Source of the DNA: Streptomyces ochraceiscleroticus
GTDB lineage: Bacteria; Actinomycetota; Actinomycetes; Streptomycetales; Streptomycetaceae
DNA: 64,000 bases
Direction of reading: 5' to 3'
Assembly (NCBI RefSeq): GCF_000720485.1
Contig: NZ_JOAX01000003.1
Span: forward strand, 310,001-374,000
Shown: piece by piece, positions 34,019-42,658 of the stretch
How positions within the stretch are numbered: position 1 is the first letter of the stretch
Layout of the letters: each line of letters starts with the position of its first letter
Position numbers and translations under genes: made by a program
Notes under the pieces: generated by a model
Databases searched by the model: none
What the model saw: the letters and a program-made list of their open reading frames with translations, nothing else
What the model was told of the DNA's origin: nothing

Positions 34019-35488
34019 TCAGGCGATCCAGTGCCGCCGCCGGGTGGCGGCCGAGGGTACGGGGCCGTCGGCGAGCGCGGCGGCCAGCCGGCGCACGGCC
34101 TCGCGCAGCGTGTCCGGAGGCAGCGTGTAGGGGATGCGCAAACGCGCTTCGAAGATGCCCGGGTCGGTGGCGAAGCAGGTACCGGCTTCGATGCGTACCC
34201 CGTAGTCCAGCGCCCGTTCGGCCAGCGCCGGGGCGACGGGCTCACCGAGGTCGGCCCAGAGCGAGAGGCCGCCGGGCGGCTGCCGCCAGGTCCACCGCGG
34301 CAGGTGCTCGGCCAGTGCGGCCGCCAGTGCCGCGCGCTGTTCACGCAGCCGGTCCAGGCGGGCCGGCAGCAGTTCCCCGGCCCCTTCCAGCAGGGCGAGC
34401 GCCAGGAGCTGGTCCAGGACCGAGCCGCCCATGTCGGTGGCGACCCGCTGGCCGGCGAGCTCGGTGACCAGTCGCGCGGGGGCGCGCAGCCAGCCGATGC
34501 GCAGCCCCGCCCAGTGGGTCTTGCTCATCGATCCGAGGGTGATGACCTGGGCGGCTCCGCCGGGCGGGGCGAGGGAGGCGAGGGGCGGCGGCGCGGGGAC
34601 GTCGAGCGCGAGGTCGGCCAGGGTCTCGTCGACGACCAGCCACGCGCCGGCGCGCCCCGCCGCGCGCAGCAGCCGGACGCGCTCCTCCTCGGGCATGAGG
34701 CAACCGGTCGGGTTGTGGAAGTCCGGTATCGCATAGGCCAGTTGGGGCGCCGACTGGACGAGGGCCGATTCGGTGATCCCGATGTCCCAGCCGCTGTCGG
34801 TGACGGGGACCGGCACGGTGCGCAGCCGGGCCCTGCGCAGCGCGTCCAGCGCGTTCGGATAGGACGGGTTCTCGACCACGACGCGGTCGCCGGGCCGGCA
34901 CAGCAGCGAGACGACCAGCGTGAACGCGTGCTGCGCGCCGGAGGTCAGCAGGATCTGCTCCGGAACGGTGGCCAGGCCCCGCCGGGTGAACCGCTCGGCG
35001 ACGGCGGCGCGCAGCTTCGGCAGCCCGTAGGGGTGGTAGCCGGGGGTGCGCTCGGCGTGCTCCACGAGGTCGGGGGTGAGGCGGGCGAGGGCGTCGGCGA
35101 TCGGCGCTCCGGGCATCCCGGGGGCCGCCCGGGCCAGGTCGATCGCGGCGTCCGCCGCGCCGAGGAGCCGGGCGACGCCGTGCGGTCTGCGGCCCTCCGG
35201 CAGGTCCGTCCAGGTGCCGGCGCCCTGCCTGCTGCGCGCGAACCCCCGCTCGCGCAGCAGGTCGTAGGCGGCGGTGACGGTGGCCCTGCCGGTGTCGAGG
35301 GCGGTGGCCAGTTCCCGCTCGGCGGGCAGCCTGACGTGCAACGCGACGCGTCCGTCCAGGATCAGCGCGCTGATCTCCCGGGCCAGCCGGCGGTACGCGG
35401 GCCGTGCCACGGCCGGCGCGGGCAGCAACGCGGCGAGCTGCCGGCTGCCCAGTGTCCGGTCGCCGCGCCGCTGCCCCGCCTCGGCCAT
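34019..35488 (-). CDS. MocR-type GntR/aminotransferase transcriptional regulator
   Basis: 489 residues from ATG 35488 with GGGGG 9-10 nt upstream. N-terminal GntR winged helix (AYRRLAREISALILDGRVALHVRLPAERELATALDTGRATVTAAYDLL), then a fold-type I aminotransferase domain: YGLPKLRAAVAERFTRRG, LLTSGAQHAF, IPDFHNPTGCLMP, and the PLP-binding lysine in GSMSKTHWAGLRIGW. MocR proteins use PLP or a PLP-amino-acid adduct as effector. Divergent from yczE with 87 bp between, which contains three ATTGGCC boxes. It is the likely regulator of that gene, as in MocR-yczE pairs of other bacteria. Confidence 0.93.
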   Translation of the reverse strand: MAEAGQRRGDRTLGSRQLAALLPAPAVARPAYRRLAREISALILDGRVALHVRLPAERELATALDTGRATVTAAYDLLRERGFARSRQGAGTWTDLPEGRRPHGVARLLGAADAAIDLARAAPGMPGAPIADALARLTPDLVEHAERTPGYHPYGLPKLRAAVAERFTRRGLATVPEQILLTSGAQHAFTLVVSLLCRPGDRVVVENPSYPNALDALRRARLRTVPVPVTDSGWDIGITESALVQSAPQLAYAIPDFHNPTGCLMPEEERVRLLRAAGRAGAWLVVDETLADLALDVPAPPPLASLAPPGGAAQVITLGSMSKTHWAGLRIGWLRAPARLVTELAGQRVATDMGGSVLDQLLALALLEGAGELLPARLDRLREQRAALAAALAEHLPRWTWRQPPGGLSLWADLGEPVAPALAERALDYGVRIEAGTCFATDPGIFEARLRIPYTLPPDTLREAVRRLAAALADGPVPSAATRRRHWIA

Positions 35489-35506
35489 ACCCACCATTCC
35501 CCCGGA

Positions 35507-35556
35507 ATTGGCCCTGCTTTCGAGGCCAATGACTCTACAGACTCGCGGCATTGGCC
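35507..35556. promoter_or_regulatory. Three ATTGGCC boxes in MocR-yczE intergenic region
   Basis: ATTGGCC at 35507-35513, its inverse GGCCAAT at 35524-35530, and ATTGGCC again at 35550-35556. First and third are direct repeats 43 bp apart, about four helical turns. Combined direct and inverted boxes are the known layout of MocR operators. Confidence 0.7.
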
Positions 35557-35575
35557 CCAACGAAGGACAACCACC

Positions 35576-36280
35576 GTGCGCACCGCCCCGCCCCTGCCCC
35601 CGCTCACCTACGTACCCCTGGCCGAACGCCCCCTGCGGCGCCTCCCCCAGCTCTTCACCGGCCTCGCGCTCTACGGGTTCAGCCTCTCGCTCATGATCCG
35701 TTCCGCGCTGGGCGTCAACCCGTGGAGCGTCCTGTACGAAGGGCTGGCGCACCGCACGCCGTTGAGTTTCGGCACGATCAGCGCGGTACTCGGCGTTCTC
35801 GTCCTGCTGCTGTGGATTCCGCTCGAGCAGAAGCCGACGTTCGGCACGGCCGCGAACATCGTCGTCCTGGCGTGCACCTCGGACCTCGGTCTCCGGATGG
35901 TCCCCGCGCATCTCGCGCTCCCCGCCCGGTGCGGCCTGCTCGCAGGCGGCGTCCTGCTCAACGCGCTGTCCGTCGCCGTCTACGTCGGCGCGCGCTTCGG
36001 TCCCGGCCCCCGGGACGGTCTGATGACCGGCGCGGCCGCCGCGACCGGCCGCTCCCTCCGGTCCGTCCGCACCCTGATCGAGGTCACCGTGCTGGCCGCG
36101 GGCTGGCTGCTCGGCGGTACCGCGGGCGTCGGCACCGTCCTGTACGCACTCGCGGTCGGCCCGCTCACCCAGCTCTTCCTGCCCTGGTTCGCCTACCGCG
36201 GGGCCGCCGAGCGCGCCACCGGCACGGCGGCCCGCCGGACCCGTCCTAGGACCCCACCGCCAGCAGACTCTCGTGCCTGA
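35576..36280 (+). CDS. YczE-like integral membrane protein
   Basis: 234 residues from GTG 35576 with AAGGA upstream. Five or six hydrophobic segments, and conserved YczE sequences RLPQLFTGLALYGFSLSLMIRSALGVNPWSVLYEGLA, SFGTISAVLGVLVLLLWIPL and GPRDGLMT. A transport function is suspected for this family but not established. Controlled by the divergent MocR regulator. The final 35 bp overlap the convergent LysR gene end. Confidence 0.88.
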   Translation: MRTAPPLPPLTYVPLAERPLRRLPQLFTGLALYGFSLSLMIRSALGVNPWSVLYEGLAHRTPLSFGTISAVLGVLVLLLWIPLEQKPTFGTAANIVVLACTSDLGLRMVPAHLALPARCGLLAGGVLLNALSVAVYVGARFGPGPRDGLMTGAAAATGRSLRSVRTLIEVTVLAAGWLLGGTAGVGTVLYALAVGPLTQLFLPWFAYRGAAERATGTAARRTRPRTPPPADSRA

Positions 36281-37205
36281 CCAGCCACTTCCGGTACGCC
36301 GTGCTCGCCCAGGCCACTTCCATGTACGCGGCCCGCAGGTCGTCGAAGAGCGCGTCGACCCACTCGGTGTCGCGCCCGCCGCCGCGGTACGCCAGGAACA
36401 GCCGTACGGCCAGCGGGTCGCCGCGCAGCGGGCGGACGACCATGCCGGGGCGGGGGCGGGTGGTCGGCTGGCAGGGCGTGACGACCTCGCCGGCCGCGAC
36501 CAGGTCACCCGCCGCGAGGTAGTCGCCGTGCACCACGCGCGGGTTCATCCCGGCCGCGGTGAAGATCCGCCGCAGCCCGGCCCATTCGCCGTCCACGGAG
36601 GGATCGACCATCCACTGGTCCCCGGCGAGGTCGGCGAGCGTGACGGCCTCCAGCGCGGCGGCCGGGTGCGTCGCCGCGAGCGCCATGAACTGCGGCTCGC
36701 GGGCGAGGAGTTCGCGTTCGGCCAGGCCGTCGGGGACGCGCAGCGGCGAGCCCTCGACCTCGTGCACGAAGGCCGCGTCGAGCTGCCCGGCGGCGACCAT
36801 CTGCAGCAGGGTGTTGCCCGAGAGGTCGATCCGTATCGTCGTGTCGGTCTCGGGCAGCCGGGCCCGCAGCCGGCGGAGCCAGCCGGCCACCGCGCGGCTG
36901 CCGGTGCTGCCCACGCGCAGCCGCGTGCCCTGCTCGCGCACCACCGCCGACCTGGTCTCGTCGACCAGTGCGGTCATCTCCGCCACTATCGGCCGGGCGC
37001 GGTGCAGGACGGTGTGGCCGAGCGGCGTCGGCCGGCTGCCGGAGCGTTCACGGATGAAGAGCTGGCCGCCCAGCGCGTTCTCGATGCGCCGCAGTTGCGT
37101 GGTCAGGGAGGGCTGGGTCATGCCCAGTTGCCGCGCGGCCTTGCGTACGCTGCCGGTGTCGGCGATGGCGCACAGCGCACGTAGGTGCCTCACCTCAAGC
37201 TCCAC
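36246..37205 (-). CDS. LysR family regulator, SnpR-like activator of snapalysin gene
   Basis: 319 residues from GTG 37205. N-terminal winged helix MELEVRHLRALCAIADTGSVRKAARQLGMTQPSLTTQLRRIE, then a LysR substrate-binding domain (LRVGSTGSRAVAGWLRRLRARLPETDTTIRIDLS, LDAAFVHEVEGSPLRVPDGL). It is divergent from snpA, the classical arrangement in which the LysR protein (SnpR/MprR) activates the protease gene. A 23-bp imperfect palindrome lies between them. Its 3' end overlaps the yczE gene. Confidence 0.92.
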   Translation of the reverse strand: MELEVRHLRALCAIADTGSVRKAARQLGMTQPSLTTQLRRIENALGGQLFIRERSGSRPTPLGHTVLHRARPIVAEMTALVDETRSAVVREQGTRLRVGSTGSRAVAGWLRRLRARLPETDTTIRIDLSGNTLLQMVAAGQLDAAFVHEVEGSPLRVPDGLAERELLAREPQFMALAATHPAAALEAVTLADLAGDQWMVDPSVDGEWAGLRRIFTAAGMNPRVVHGDYLAAGDLVAAGEVVTPCQPTTRPRPGMVVRPLRGDPLAVRLFLAYRGGGRDTEWVDALFDDLRAAYMEVAWASTAYRKWLVRHESLLAVGS

Positions 37206-37276
37206 GCGCGGAGCATAACGACGTCCTTACCTGTCGCACCAGCCACCCGAACCCCGCGAATCACACATTTCCCAGG

Positions 37277-37299
37277 GGCTATTGGACCGTCCTATCGCC
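37277..37299. promoter_or_regulatory. Candidate SnpR operator
   Basis: Imperfect 23-bp palindrome centred on 37288: outer GGCnAT, inner core GGACcGTCC (perfect), outer ATnGCC. It lies 72 bp upstream of the LysR start and 122 bp upstream of snpA, placed to serve both divergent genes. Confidence 0.6.
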
Positions 37300-37421
37300 A
37301 CATGGAATCTCCGCGCCCCCGGATATCTCCCGCAGACTCGGCGGCACCACAGTTCATCCGCGGGTCCCGGCCGTTGCCCCACACCTCGGCCGGGTCCCCC
37401 GGACACTAAGGAGCCCCCCAC

Positions 37422-38078
37422 ATGAGATCTCCCAAGACGGTGCTGTCGGCCGCACTTGGTCTGGGCCTTGCCGCGAGCCTCGCCGCCGCCGTGCCCGCGG
37501 TGGCCACCCCCTCGGCCGCCCCCGCGGACCACACGGTGACCGCGGCCCAGTACGTCGGTTCGGCCGCCGAGAAGGCCGACACCAAGCGGTTCTTCGAGGC
37601 CGTGCTGAAGTCGGCGCTCGCCAAGCAGAAGAAGACCGGCGCCGCTTCGGTGACGGTGACGTACGACGCGAGCGGCGCGCCCACCTTCGCGCAGCAGATA
37701 TCCAGCAGCGCGCAGATCTGGAACAGCGCCGTCTCCAACGTCAAGCTCCAGGCCGGCAGCGGCGGCGCGGACTTCTCCTACCGCGAGGGCAACGACTCGC
37801 GCGGCTCCTACGCCAGCACCGACGGCCACGGTCACGGCTACATCTTCCTGGACTACCAGCAGAACCAGGAGTACGACTCCACCCGCGTGACCGCGCACGA
37901 GACCGGCCACGTCCTCGGCCTGCCGGACCACTACGAAGGCCCGTGCAGCGAGCTGATGTCCGGCGGCGGCCCCGGCCCGTCCTGCACCAACTCCCAGCCG
38001 GACGCCAACGAGCGCGCCCAGGTCGACCAGCTCTGGGCGAACGGCCTGAAGGGCGCCCACTTCGGCACGGCGTCCTGA
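37422..38078 (+). CDS. snpA: Snapalysin-type small neutral zinc metalloprotease
   Basis: 218 residues from ATG 37422. Sec signal peptide ([28 protein letters not shown]) and a propeptide to about residue 75, then the M7 catalytic domain. [12 protein letters not shown] at 159-170 provides zinc ligands His159, His163 and Asp169 with catalytic Glu160. Two cysteines (C175, C188) form the known disulfide region. Secreted protease of about 14 kDa mature size. Expression is expected to depend on the divergent SnpR-like activator. Confidence 0.95.
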   Translation: MRSPKTVLSAALGLGLAASLAAAVPAVATPSAAPADHTVTAAQYVGSAAEKADTKRFFEAVLKSALAKQKKTGAASVTVTYDASGAPTFAQQISSSAQIWNSAVSNVKLQAGSGGADFSYREGNDSRGSYASTDGHGHGYIFLDYQQNQEYDSTRVTAHETGHVLGLPDHYEGPCSELMSGGGPGPSCTNSQPDANERAQVDQLWANGLKGAHFGTAS

Positions 38079-38154
38079 CCCACCCGGAACACCGGCCGTC
38101 GACCTGCCGCCGATGACCACGAGGGCCGACGGCCGGCACCACTGAGCAGCACCG

Positions 38155-38204
38155 GACCGTGCGGCGGTACCCAGACCCACAGGCCCCCGCCGCACGGTCG
38201 TTTT
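38155..38204 (+). terminator. snpA terminator whose T-tract overlaps the next -35
   Basis: 13-bp perfect stem GACCGTGCGGCGG (38155-38167) / CCGCCGCACGGTC (38187-38199), then GTTTT. The T-run runs directly into TTTTGACA, the -35 of the following GntR gene. Confidence 0.85.
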
Positions 38205-38232
38205 GACACGTCCAAACATGGGATGTTCCCAT
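38203..38232 (+). promoter_or_regulatory. Promoter -35 and palindromic operator of GntR gene
   Basis: -35 TTGACA at 38203-38208. A perfect palindrome ATGGGA-TGT-TCCCAT at 38218-38232 occupies the spacer/-10 region. It suits a FadR/FCD-type GntR dimer and suggests autorepression of the GntR-transporter operon. No canonical -10 is seen. Confidence 0.65.
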
Positions 38233-38281
38233 CACCGGTGTACTACGTCGGAGAAAGAACACCGGAAGGGGACGGCAGCCG

Positions 38282-38974
38282 ATGCCGTTGCGCAACACCA
38301 CCCGCACCAGCCTGGTGGACCTGGTCATCGACCAGATGGAGGGCCTGATCGCCGCGGGCGAGTGGGCGGTCGGCAGCAAGATCCCCGCCGAACCGGTGCT
38401 CGTCGAGCAGCTCGACGTCGGCCGCAACACCGTCCGCGAGGCGGTCCGCGCCCTCGTGCACACCGGCATGCTGGAGCCCCGCCAGGGCGACGGCACCTAC
38501 GTGCGCGCCAGCAGCGACTTCGGCGCGGCGGTACAGCGCAGGCTGCGCCGCTCCGGCGACCTGGAGGCGTACGAGGTGCGCGCGAGCCTGGAGCGGGACG
38601 CGGCGCGCTACGCCGCCCTGCGCCGCACCGGCGAGGACCTCGTCGCGCTGCGCGCCGCGCTCGCCCACCGCGACGAGGTCTGGCACACCGGCGACACCGC
38701 GGCCTTCATCGAGGCCGACATCGCCTTCCACCGCACCGTCGCGGCCGCCGCGCACAACAGCGTCCTGGCCGACCTCTACGACCACCTCACCGACGCGCTG
38801 CGGGCCACGCTGCAGTCCGTGCTGGCCGCCCCGGTGCCCGACTCCGTACGCCACCAGTTCGGCGAGCACGCCGCGATCGTGCACGCGATCGCGGCGTGCG
38901 ACCCGGACGCCGCCGAGCGGGCCGCGCTGGCGCACCTCCAGGAGGCCATGACGGCACTGCGGGAGCAGGACTGA
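38282..38974 (+). CDS. FadR/GntR family regulator (FCD domain)
   Basis: 230 residues from ATG 38282. N-terminal winged helix (LVDLVIDQMEGLIAAGEWAVGSKIPAEPVLVEQLDVGRNTVREAVRALVHTGMLEPRQGDGTYV), C-terminal all-helical FCD ligand domain with the metal-site pattern (AFIEADIAFHRTVAAAAHN, FGEHAAIVHAIAACDPDAAERAALAHLQ). It overlaps or nearly abuts the downstream transporter gene, so it is likely its local repressor; the palindrome at 38218 is the candidate site. Confidence 0.93.
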   Translation: MPLRNTTRTSLVDLVIDQMEGLIAAGEWAVGSKIPAEPVLVEQLDVGRNTVREAVRALVHTGMLEPRQGDGTYVRASSDFGAAVQRRLRRSGDLEAYEVRASLERDAARYAALRRTGEDLVALRAALAHRDEVWHTGDTAAFIEADIAFHRTVAAAAHNSVLADLYDHLTDALRATLQSVLAAPVPDSVRHQFGEHAAIVHAIAACDPDAAERAALAHLQEAMTALREQD

Positions 38975-39003
38975 TGCCGCGCGAGACCCAGGAGGCCGCC
39001 CCC

Positions 39004-40263
39004 ATGCGCACCGAAGAACGGCCGGACGCCCGCATATCCGCCCGGACGCCCTCGGACGCGGCGCCCGCGGCCGGGCCCGGCCCCGTACGCGGCTCCCTCT
39101 ACCTGGCCGCAGGCGTGATCCTGCTGGCCCTGAACCTCCGCCCGGCGCTGGTCGCGGTCTCCCCGCTGGCCGACACCATCCGCGCCGAGAGCGGCATGTC
39201 GGCGGCCGCCACCAGCCTGCTCACCGCGCTCCCACTGCTCTGCTTCGGCCTGCTCGCCCCCGTGGCGCCGCGGCTCGGCCGCCGCTTCGGGCTGGAGCGG
39301 TCGCTGCTCGGCACGATGGTGCTGATCTGCGCCGGTACCGCGCTGCGCCTCGCCGACCAGGTGGCCGCGCTGTTCGCCGGTACGGTCGTCATCGGCGCCG
39401 GCATCGCGGTGGCCAACGTCCTGCTCCCCGGCCTGATCAAGCGGGACTTCCCCGAGCGGACCGGGCTGATGACGGGGCTGTACTCCATGTCCCTGTTCGG
39501 CGGCGCGGCGCTCGCGGCGGGCGTGACCGTACCGCTGCGCACCGCCACCGGTCTCGGCTGGCAGGCCACGCTGGCCTGCTGGGGCTCGCTCGCGCTGCTC
39601 GCCCTGCTGGTCTGGCTGCCGCAGACCCGCTCCCGTACGCGGGTCTCCGAAGGCGCGGCGCGGCAGGCGGCGCATCCGGTGCGCGGCCTGTGGCGATCCC
39701 CGCTGGCCTGGCAGGTCACCGGCTACATGGGCCTGCAGTCGCTCAGCTACTACGCGGCCACCGCCTGGCTGCCGACCATGTTGACCGACGCGGGCATGAG
39801 CGCGGGCGACGCGGGCTGGATGCTGTCCTTCTCGTCCCTGCTGGGCATCGCGGGCTCCTTCCTGGCCCCCGTGATCGCGGGCCGCAGGCTGCGGACGGGG
39901 CACCTGGCGGCGCTCGGGGCGGTGCTGTGCGCCCTGGGTCTGGCCGGGATGCTGGCCGCACCGGCCACCGGCGCGTACGTATGGATGACGCTGCTCGGTC
40001 TCGGCCAGGGCGCGGCGATCAGCCTCGCGCTGCTCTTCATCGTGCGGCGCGCGCCCGACACCCGGCACGCCGCGCAGCTCTCCAGCATGGCCCAGTGCTT
40101 CGGGTACATCCTCGCCGCCGCAGGCCCGGCCGTGCTGGGCGCCGTGCACGACGCCTCCGGTACCTGGACGGTCCCGGTACTCGTCCTGCTGGTCCTGCTC
40201 GTCCCGCAGGTCCTGGCGGGTCTGGGCGCCGCCCGGGAGCGGCACGTCGCGGGCCGGGGATGA
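39004..40263 (+). CDS. CynX/NimT family MFS transporter
   Basis: 419 residues from ATG 39004, chosen for AGGAGG 8 nt upstream; ATG 38974, overlapping the GntR stop, would add ten residues. Twelve hydrophobic segments. VILLALNLRPALVAVSPLADTIRAESGMSAAATSLLTALPLLCFG is the CynX/NimT signature, and LLPGLIKRDFPERTGLMTGLYSM is typical. Family members transport cyanate or nitroimidazoles or are of unknown substrate. Regulated with, and probably by, the upstream GntR gene. Confidence 0.9.
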   Translation: MRTEERPDARISARTPSDAAPAAGPGPVRGSLYLAAGVILLALNLRPALVAVSPLADTIRAESGMSAAATSLLTALPLLCFGLLAPVAPRLGRRFGLERSLLGTMVLICAGTALRLADQVAALFAGTVVIGAGIAVANVLLPGLIKRDFPERTGLMTGLYSMSLFGGAALAAGVTVPLRTATGLGWQATLACWGSLALLALLVWLPQTRSRTRVSEGAARQAAHPVRGLWRSPLAWQVTGYMGLQSLSYYAATAWLPTMLTDAGMSAGDAGWMLSFSSLLGIAGSFLAPVIAGRRLRTGHLAALGAVLCALGLAGMLAAPATGAYVWMTLLGLGQGAAISLALLFIVRRAPDTRHAAQLSSMAQCFGYILAAAGPAVLGAVHDASGTWTVPVLVLLVLLVPQVLAGLGAARERHVAGRG

Positions 40264-40326
40264 ACCGGAGCGCCCTGATCGGCATACTGGGCGTCGCCCG
40301 CCCGTAGGAGCCGCCCGGGAGTCCCC

Positions 40327-41421
40327 TTGTCGATGATCCGCCACCTCCGCCGGGCCGTACGCCTGCCGCAACAGCGCAGCCGCGGCGTCGACCTCGCCCA
40401 CCCGGCGCGCTCGCCGCTGGGCACCACGGTCGTCAACTGCGCGGTGTACGAGAACGGGGTGCGGCTGACCGGCGACCACCCCGTGGCGGAGGCGGTGCAC
40501 CGGGTCCGCGCCTCGGGCGACGGGTTCGTGTGGATCGGGCTGCACGAGCCCTCGGAGGCGGAGTTCGCGGAGATCGTGGAGCTGTTCGGGCTGCACCCGC
40601 TGGCCGTGGAGGACGCGGTCCTCGCCCACCAGCGCCCCAAGCTGGAGCAGTACGACACCAATCTGTTCACCGTCTTCAAGACCGCCTGCTACGTCGACCA
40701 CGACCGGCTCACGGCGACCAGCGAGGTCGTGGACACCGGCGAGATCATGGTGTTCACCGGCGAGGACTTCGTCATCACCGTGCGGCACGGCGGGCACGGC
40801 TCGCTCGGCCCGCTGCGCGAGGCGCTGGAGGCGGACCCGGAGCAGCTCGCGCTCGGCCCGTCCGCCGTCCTGCACGCCATCGCCGACCTGGTCGTCGACG
40901 ACTACCTGGAGGCGACGGCGGCCGTCCAGGACGACATGGACGTGGTGGAGAGCGCGGTCTTCGCCGAGGGCGGGCGGAACGCCGACGCCGGACGGATCTA
41001 CCAGCTCAAGCGCGAACTGCTGGAGCTGAAGCGGGCCGTGGCCCCGCTGGACCGGCCGCTGCACCAGCTCTCCACCCAGCCGCTGGCCCAGGTCGACCCG
41101 CGCATCCGTACGTACTTCCGGGACGTCGCCGACCACCTGGCCCGGGTCACCGAGCGCATCACCGCCTTCGACGAGCTGCTGAACTCGATACTCCAGGCTC
41201 ACCTCGCGCAGGTCACCATCGCGCAGAACGAGGACATGCGCCGGATCAGCGCCTGGGTCGCGATCCTGGCCGTCCCGACGATGGTGTGCGGGGTGTACGG
41301 CATGAACTTCGAGCACATGCCGGAGAAGGACTGGGTGTTCGGATACCCGCTGGTGATGTGCGTGATCGTGGCGGCGTGCGTGGTGATCCACCGCGGGTTC
41401 AAACGGAACGGCTGGCTGTAG
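40327..41421 (+). CDS. CorA-type magnesium/cobalt transporter
   Basis: 364 residues from TTG 40327 (GGGAG 5 nt upstream); ATG 40333 is two codons in. A large soluble N-terminal domain (GDGFVWIGLHEPSEAEFAEIVELFGLHPLAVEDAV, QRPKLEQYDTNLFTVFKTACY), long helices (LKRELLELKRAVAPLDRPL), then two membrane helices with the selectivity motif YGMNFEHMPE between them. GMN is the defining CorA filter. Forms a pentameric Mg2+ channel. Single gene with a bidirectional hairpin after it. Confidence 0.95.
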   Translation: MSMIRHLRRAVRLPQQRSRGVDLAHPARSPLGTTVVNCAVYENGVRLTGDHPVAEAVHRVRASGDGFVWIGLHEPSEAEFAEIVELFGLHPLAVEDAVLAHQRPKLEQYDTNLFTVFKTACYVDHDRLTATSEVVDTGEIMVFTGEDFVITVRHGGHGSLGPLREALEADPEQLALGPSAVLHAIADLVVDDYLEATAAVQDDMDVVESAVFAEGGRNADAGRIYQLKRELLELKRAVAPLDRPLHQLSTQPLAQVDPRIRTYFRDVADHLARVTERITAFDELLNSILQAHLAQVTIAQNEDMRRISAWVAILAVPTMVCGVYGMNFEHMPEKDWVFGYPLVMCVIVAACVVIHRGFKRNGWL

Positions 41422-41427
41422 CGGGCA

Positions 41428-41453
41428 GCCGTGCCGGAGCGTTCCGGCACGGC
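41428..41453. terminator. Bidirectional hairpin terminator
   Basis: Perfect 11-bp stem GCCGTGCCGGA (41428-41438) / TCCGGCACGGC (41443-41453), loop GCGT, between the convergent CorA and epimerase genes. Confidence 0.8.
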
Positions 41454-41467
41454 ACGGCCCGCGCCTC

Positions 41468-42460
41468 TCAGGAGGTGGCCAGCACCTCGGCCTCCTTCTC
41501 CGGGGACAGCCGGACCAGCGGGCGGTCCGGCCGCTGCGGCGCCTTCCCGCCGATCGACCGCAGCCACTCCCAGGTGTCGGCCACCGTCTCCGCCACCGGA
41601 CGGCAGCGCAGCCCGGCGGCATACGCCTTCTCCACCCCCGTACGGTGCAGCGTGTCGTGGTACTCCGAACCCGGCGGCACCCAGACCGGCAGCTCCGTCC
41701 ACGGCTCGACGCCGGCCGCGAGGATCTTCTCCGGGTCGGTCCAGCGCAGCTCGGCGGCCGACCCCGTGACCTTGACGCACGCCTCCAGCAGTTCGCCCAT
41801 GGTGGCGTGGCCGCTCCGGCTGATCAGGTTGTACGGGCCCGACAGCCCCGCCTCGACGGCGTGCAGGATCCAGGCGGCGAGGTCGCGGGGGTCGATGTAC
41901 TGGAGCGGGAGGCCGTGCGGACCCGGGGCCAGCACGGGGCCGCCGCGGGCGATCCGGGACAGCCACCACGGCAGCCGCCCGACGTTCTCGTAGGGCCCGA
42001 TGATCAGCCCGGCCCGCCCGAACACCGCCCCGTCGGCGCCGAAGGACTCCTCGGCCGCCAGCTCACCGCCCCGCTTGGCCTCCGCGTACGGCACGTCGCC
42101 CGCGTCCGACGCGCCCTCCACGAGGGGTGCCTCCTCGCCCAGCCCCGCCGCCTTCGGGTGCGTGTACACCGAGGCGCTCGACACGTAGACGTAGCGCCCC
42201 GCCCGGCCGGCCAGCAGCCGGGCCGAGTCCCGTACCGCCGACGGCGCCCAGGACCAGGTGTCCACCACCGCGTCCCACTCCCCCGTACGCAGCGCAGCGA
42301 GCCCCTCCGGAGCGGTGCGGTCCCCCTGAAGCACGGCCGCGCCCGGAGGTGCCTCGTGCCGGCCCCGGTGGAACACCGTGACCTGCCATCCCTGCGCGAG
42401 GGCCGCCTCGGTCACGGCCCGCCCGACGAACTCCGTACCACCCAGTATCAGCAGTCTCAT
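41468..42460 (-). CDS. NAD-dependent epimerase/dehydratase family protein
   Basis: 330 residues. N-terminal Rossmann start MRLLILGGTEFVGRAVTEAAL (GGTxFVG variant common in atypical SDRs), GDRTAPEGLAAL, YVYVSSASVYTHPK and active-site YAEAKRGGE (YxxxK). The C-terminal region (LQYIDPRDLAAWILHAVEAGLSGPYNL, TWEWLRSIGGKAPQRP) resembles reductases related to isoflavone or nucleotide-sugar enzymes. Substrate not predictable. Divergent from the KAS III gene across 198 bp. Confidence 0.9.
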   Translation of the reverse strand: MRLLILGGTEFVGRAVTEAALAQGWQVTVFHRGRHEAPPGAAVLQGDRTAPEGLAALRTGEWDAVVDTWSWAPSAVRDSARLLAGRAGRYVYVSSASVYTHPKAAGLGEEAPLVEGASDAGDVPYAEAKRGGELAAEESFGADGAVFGRAGLIIGPYENVGRLPWWLSRIARGGPVLAPGPHGLPLQYIDPRDLAAWILHAVEAGLSGPYNLISRSGHATMGELLEACVKVTGSAAELRWTDPEKILAAGVEPWTELPVWVPPGSEYHDTLHRTGVEKAYAAGLRCRPVAETVADTWEWLRSIGGKAPQRPDRPLVRLSPEKEAEVLATS

Positions 42461-42658
42461 GCCGCCGACTCTGCCCGTACGGGTGTACGGCCGTCCCGCG
42501 CCTCGCTCTCAGCGGAATCGCTTATCACGGGGTGACGGTCGGAACTCTCCAGATCCGCGCCCCGAAGATTGGACGGTCACGCACCTCAGCAGGCCACCGC
42601 GCCGCCAACACTGGTGAGGTCGGTATTCCGTTTCCAGTTTTCACCCACAGGGGGAGAG

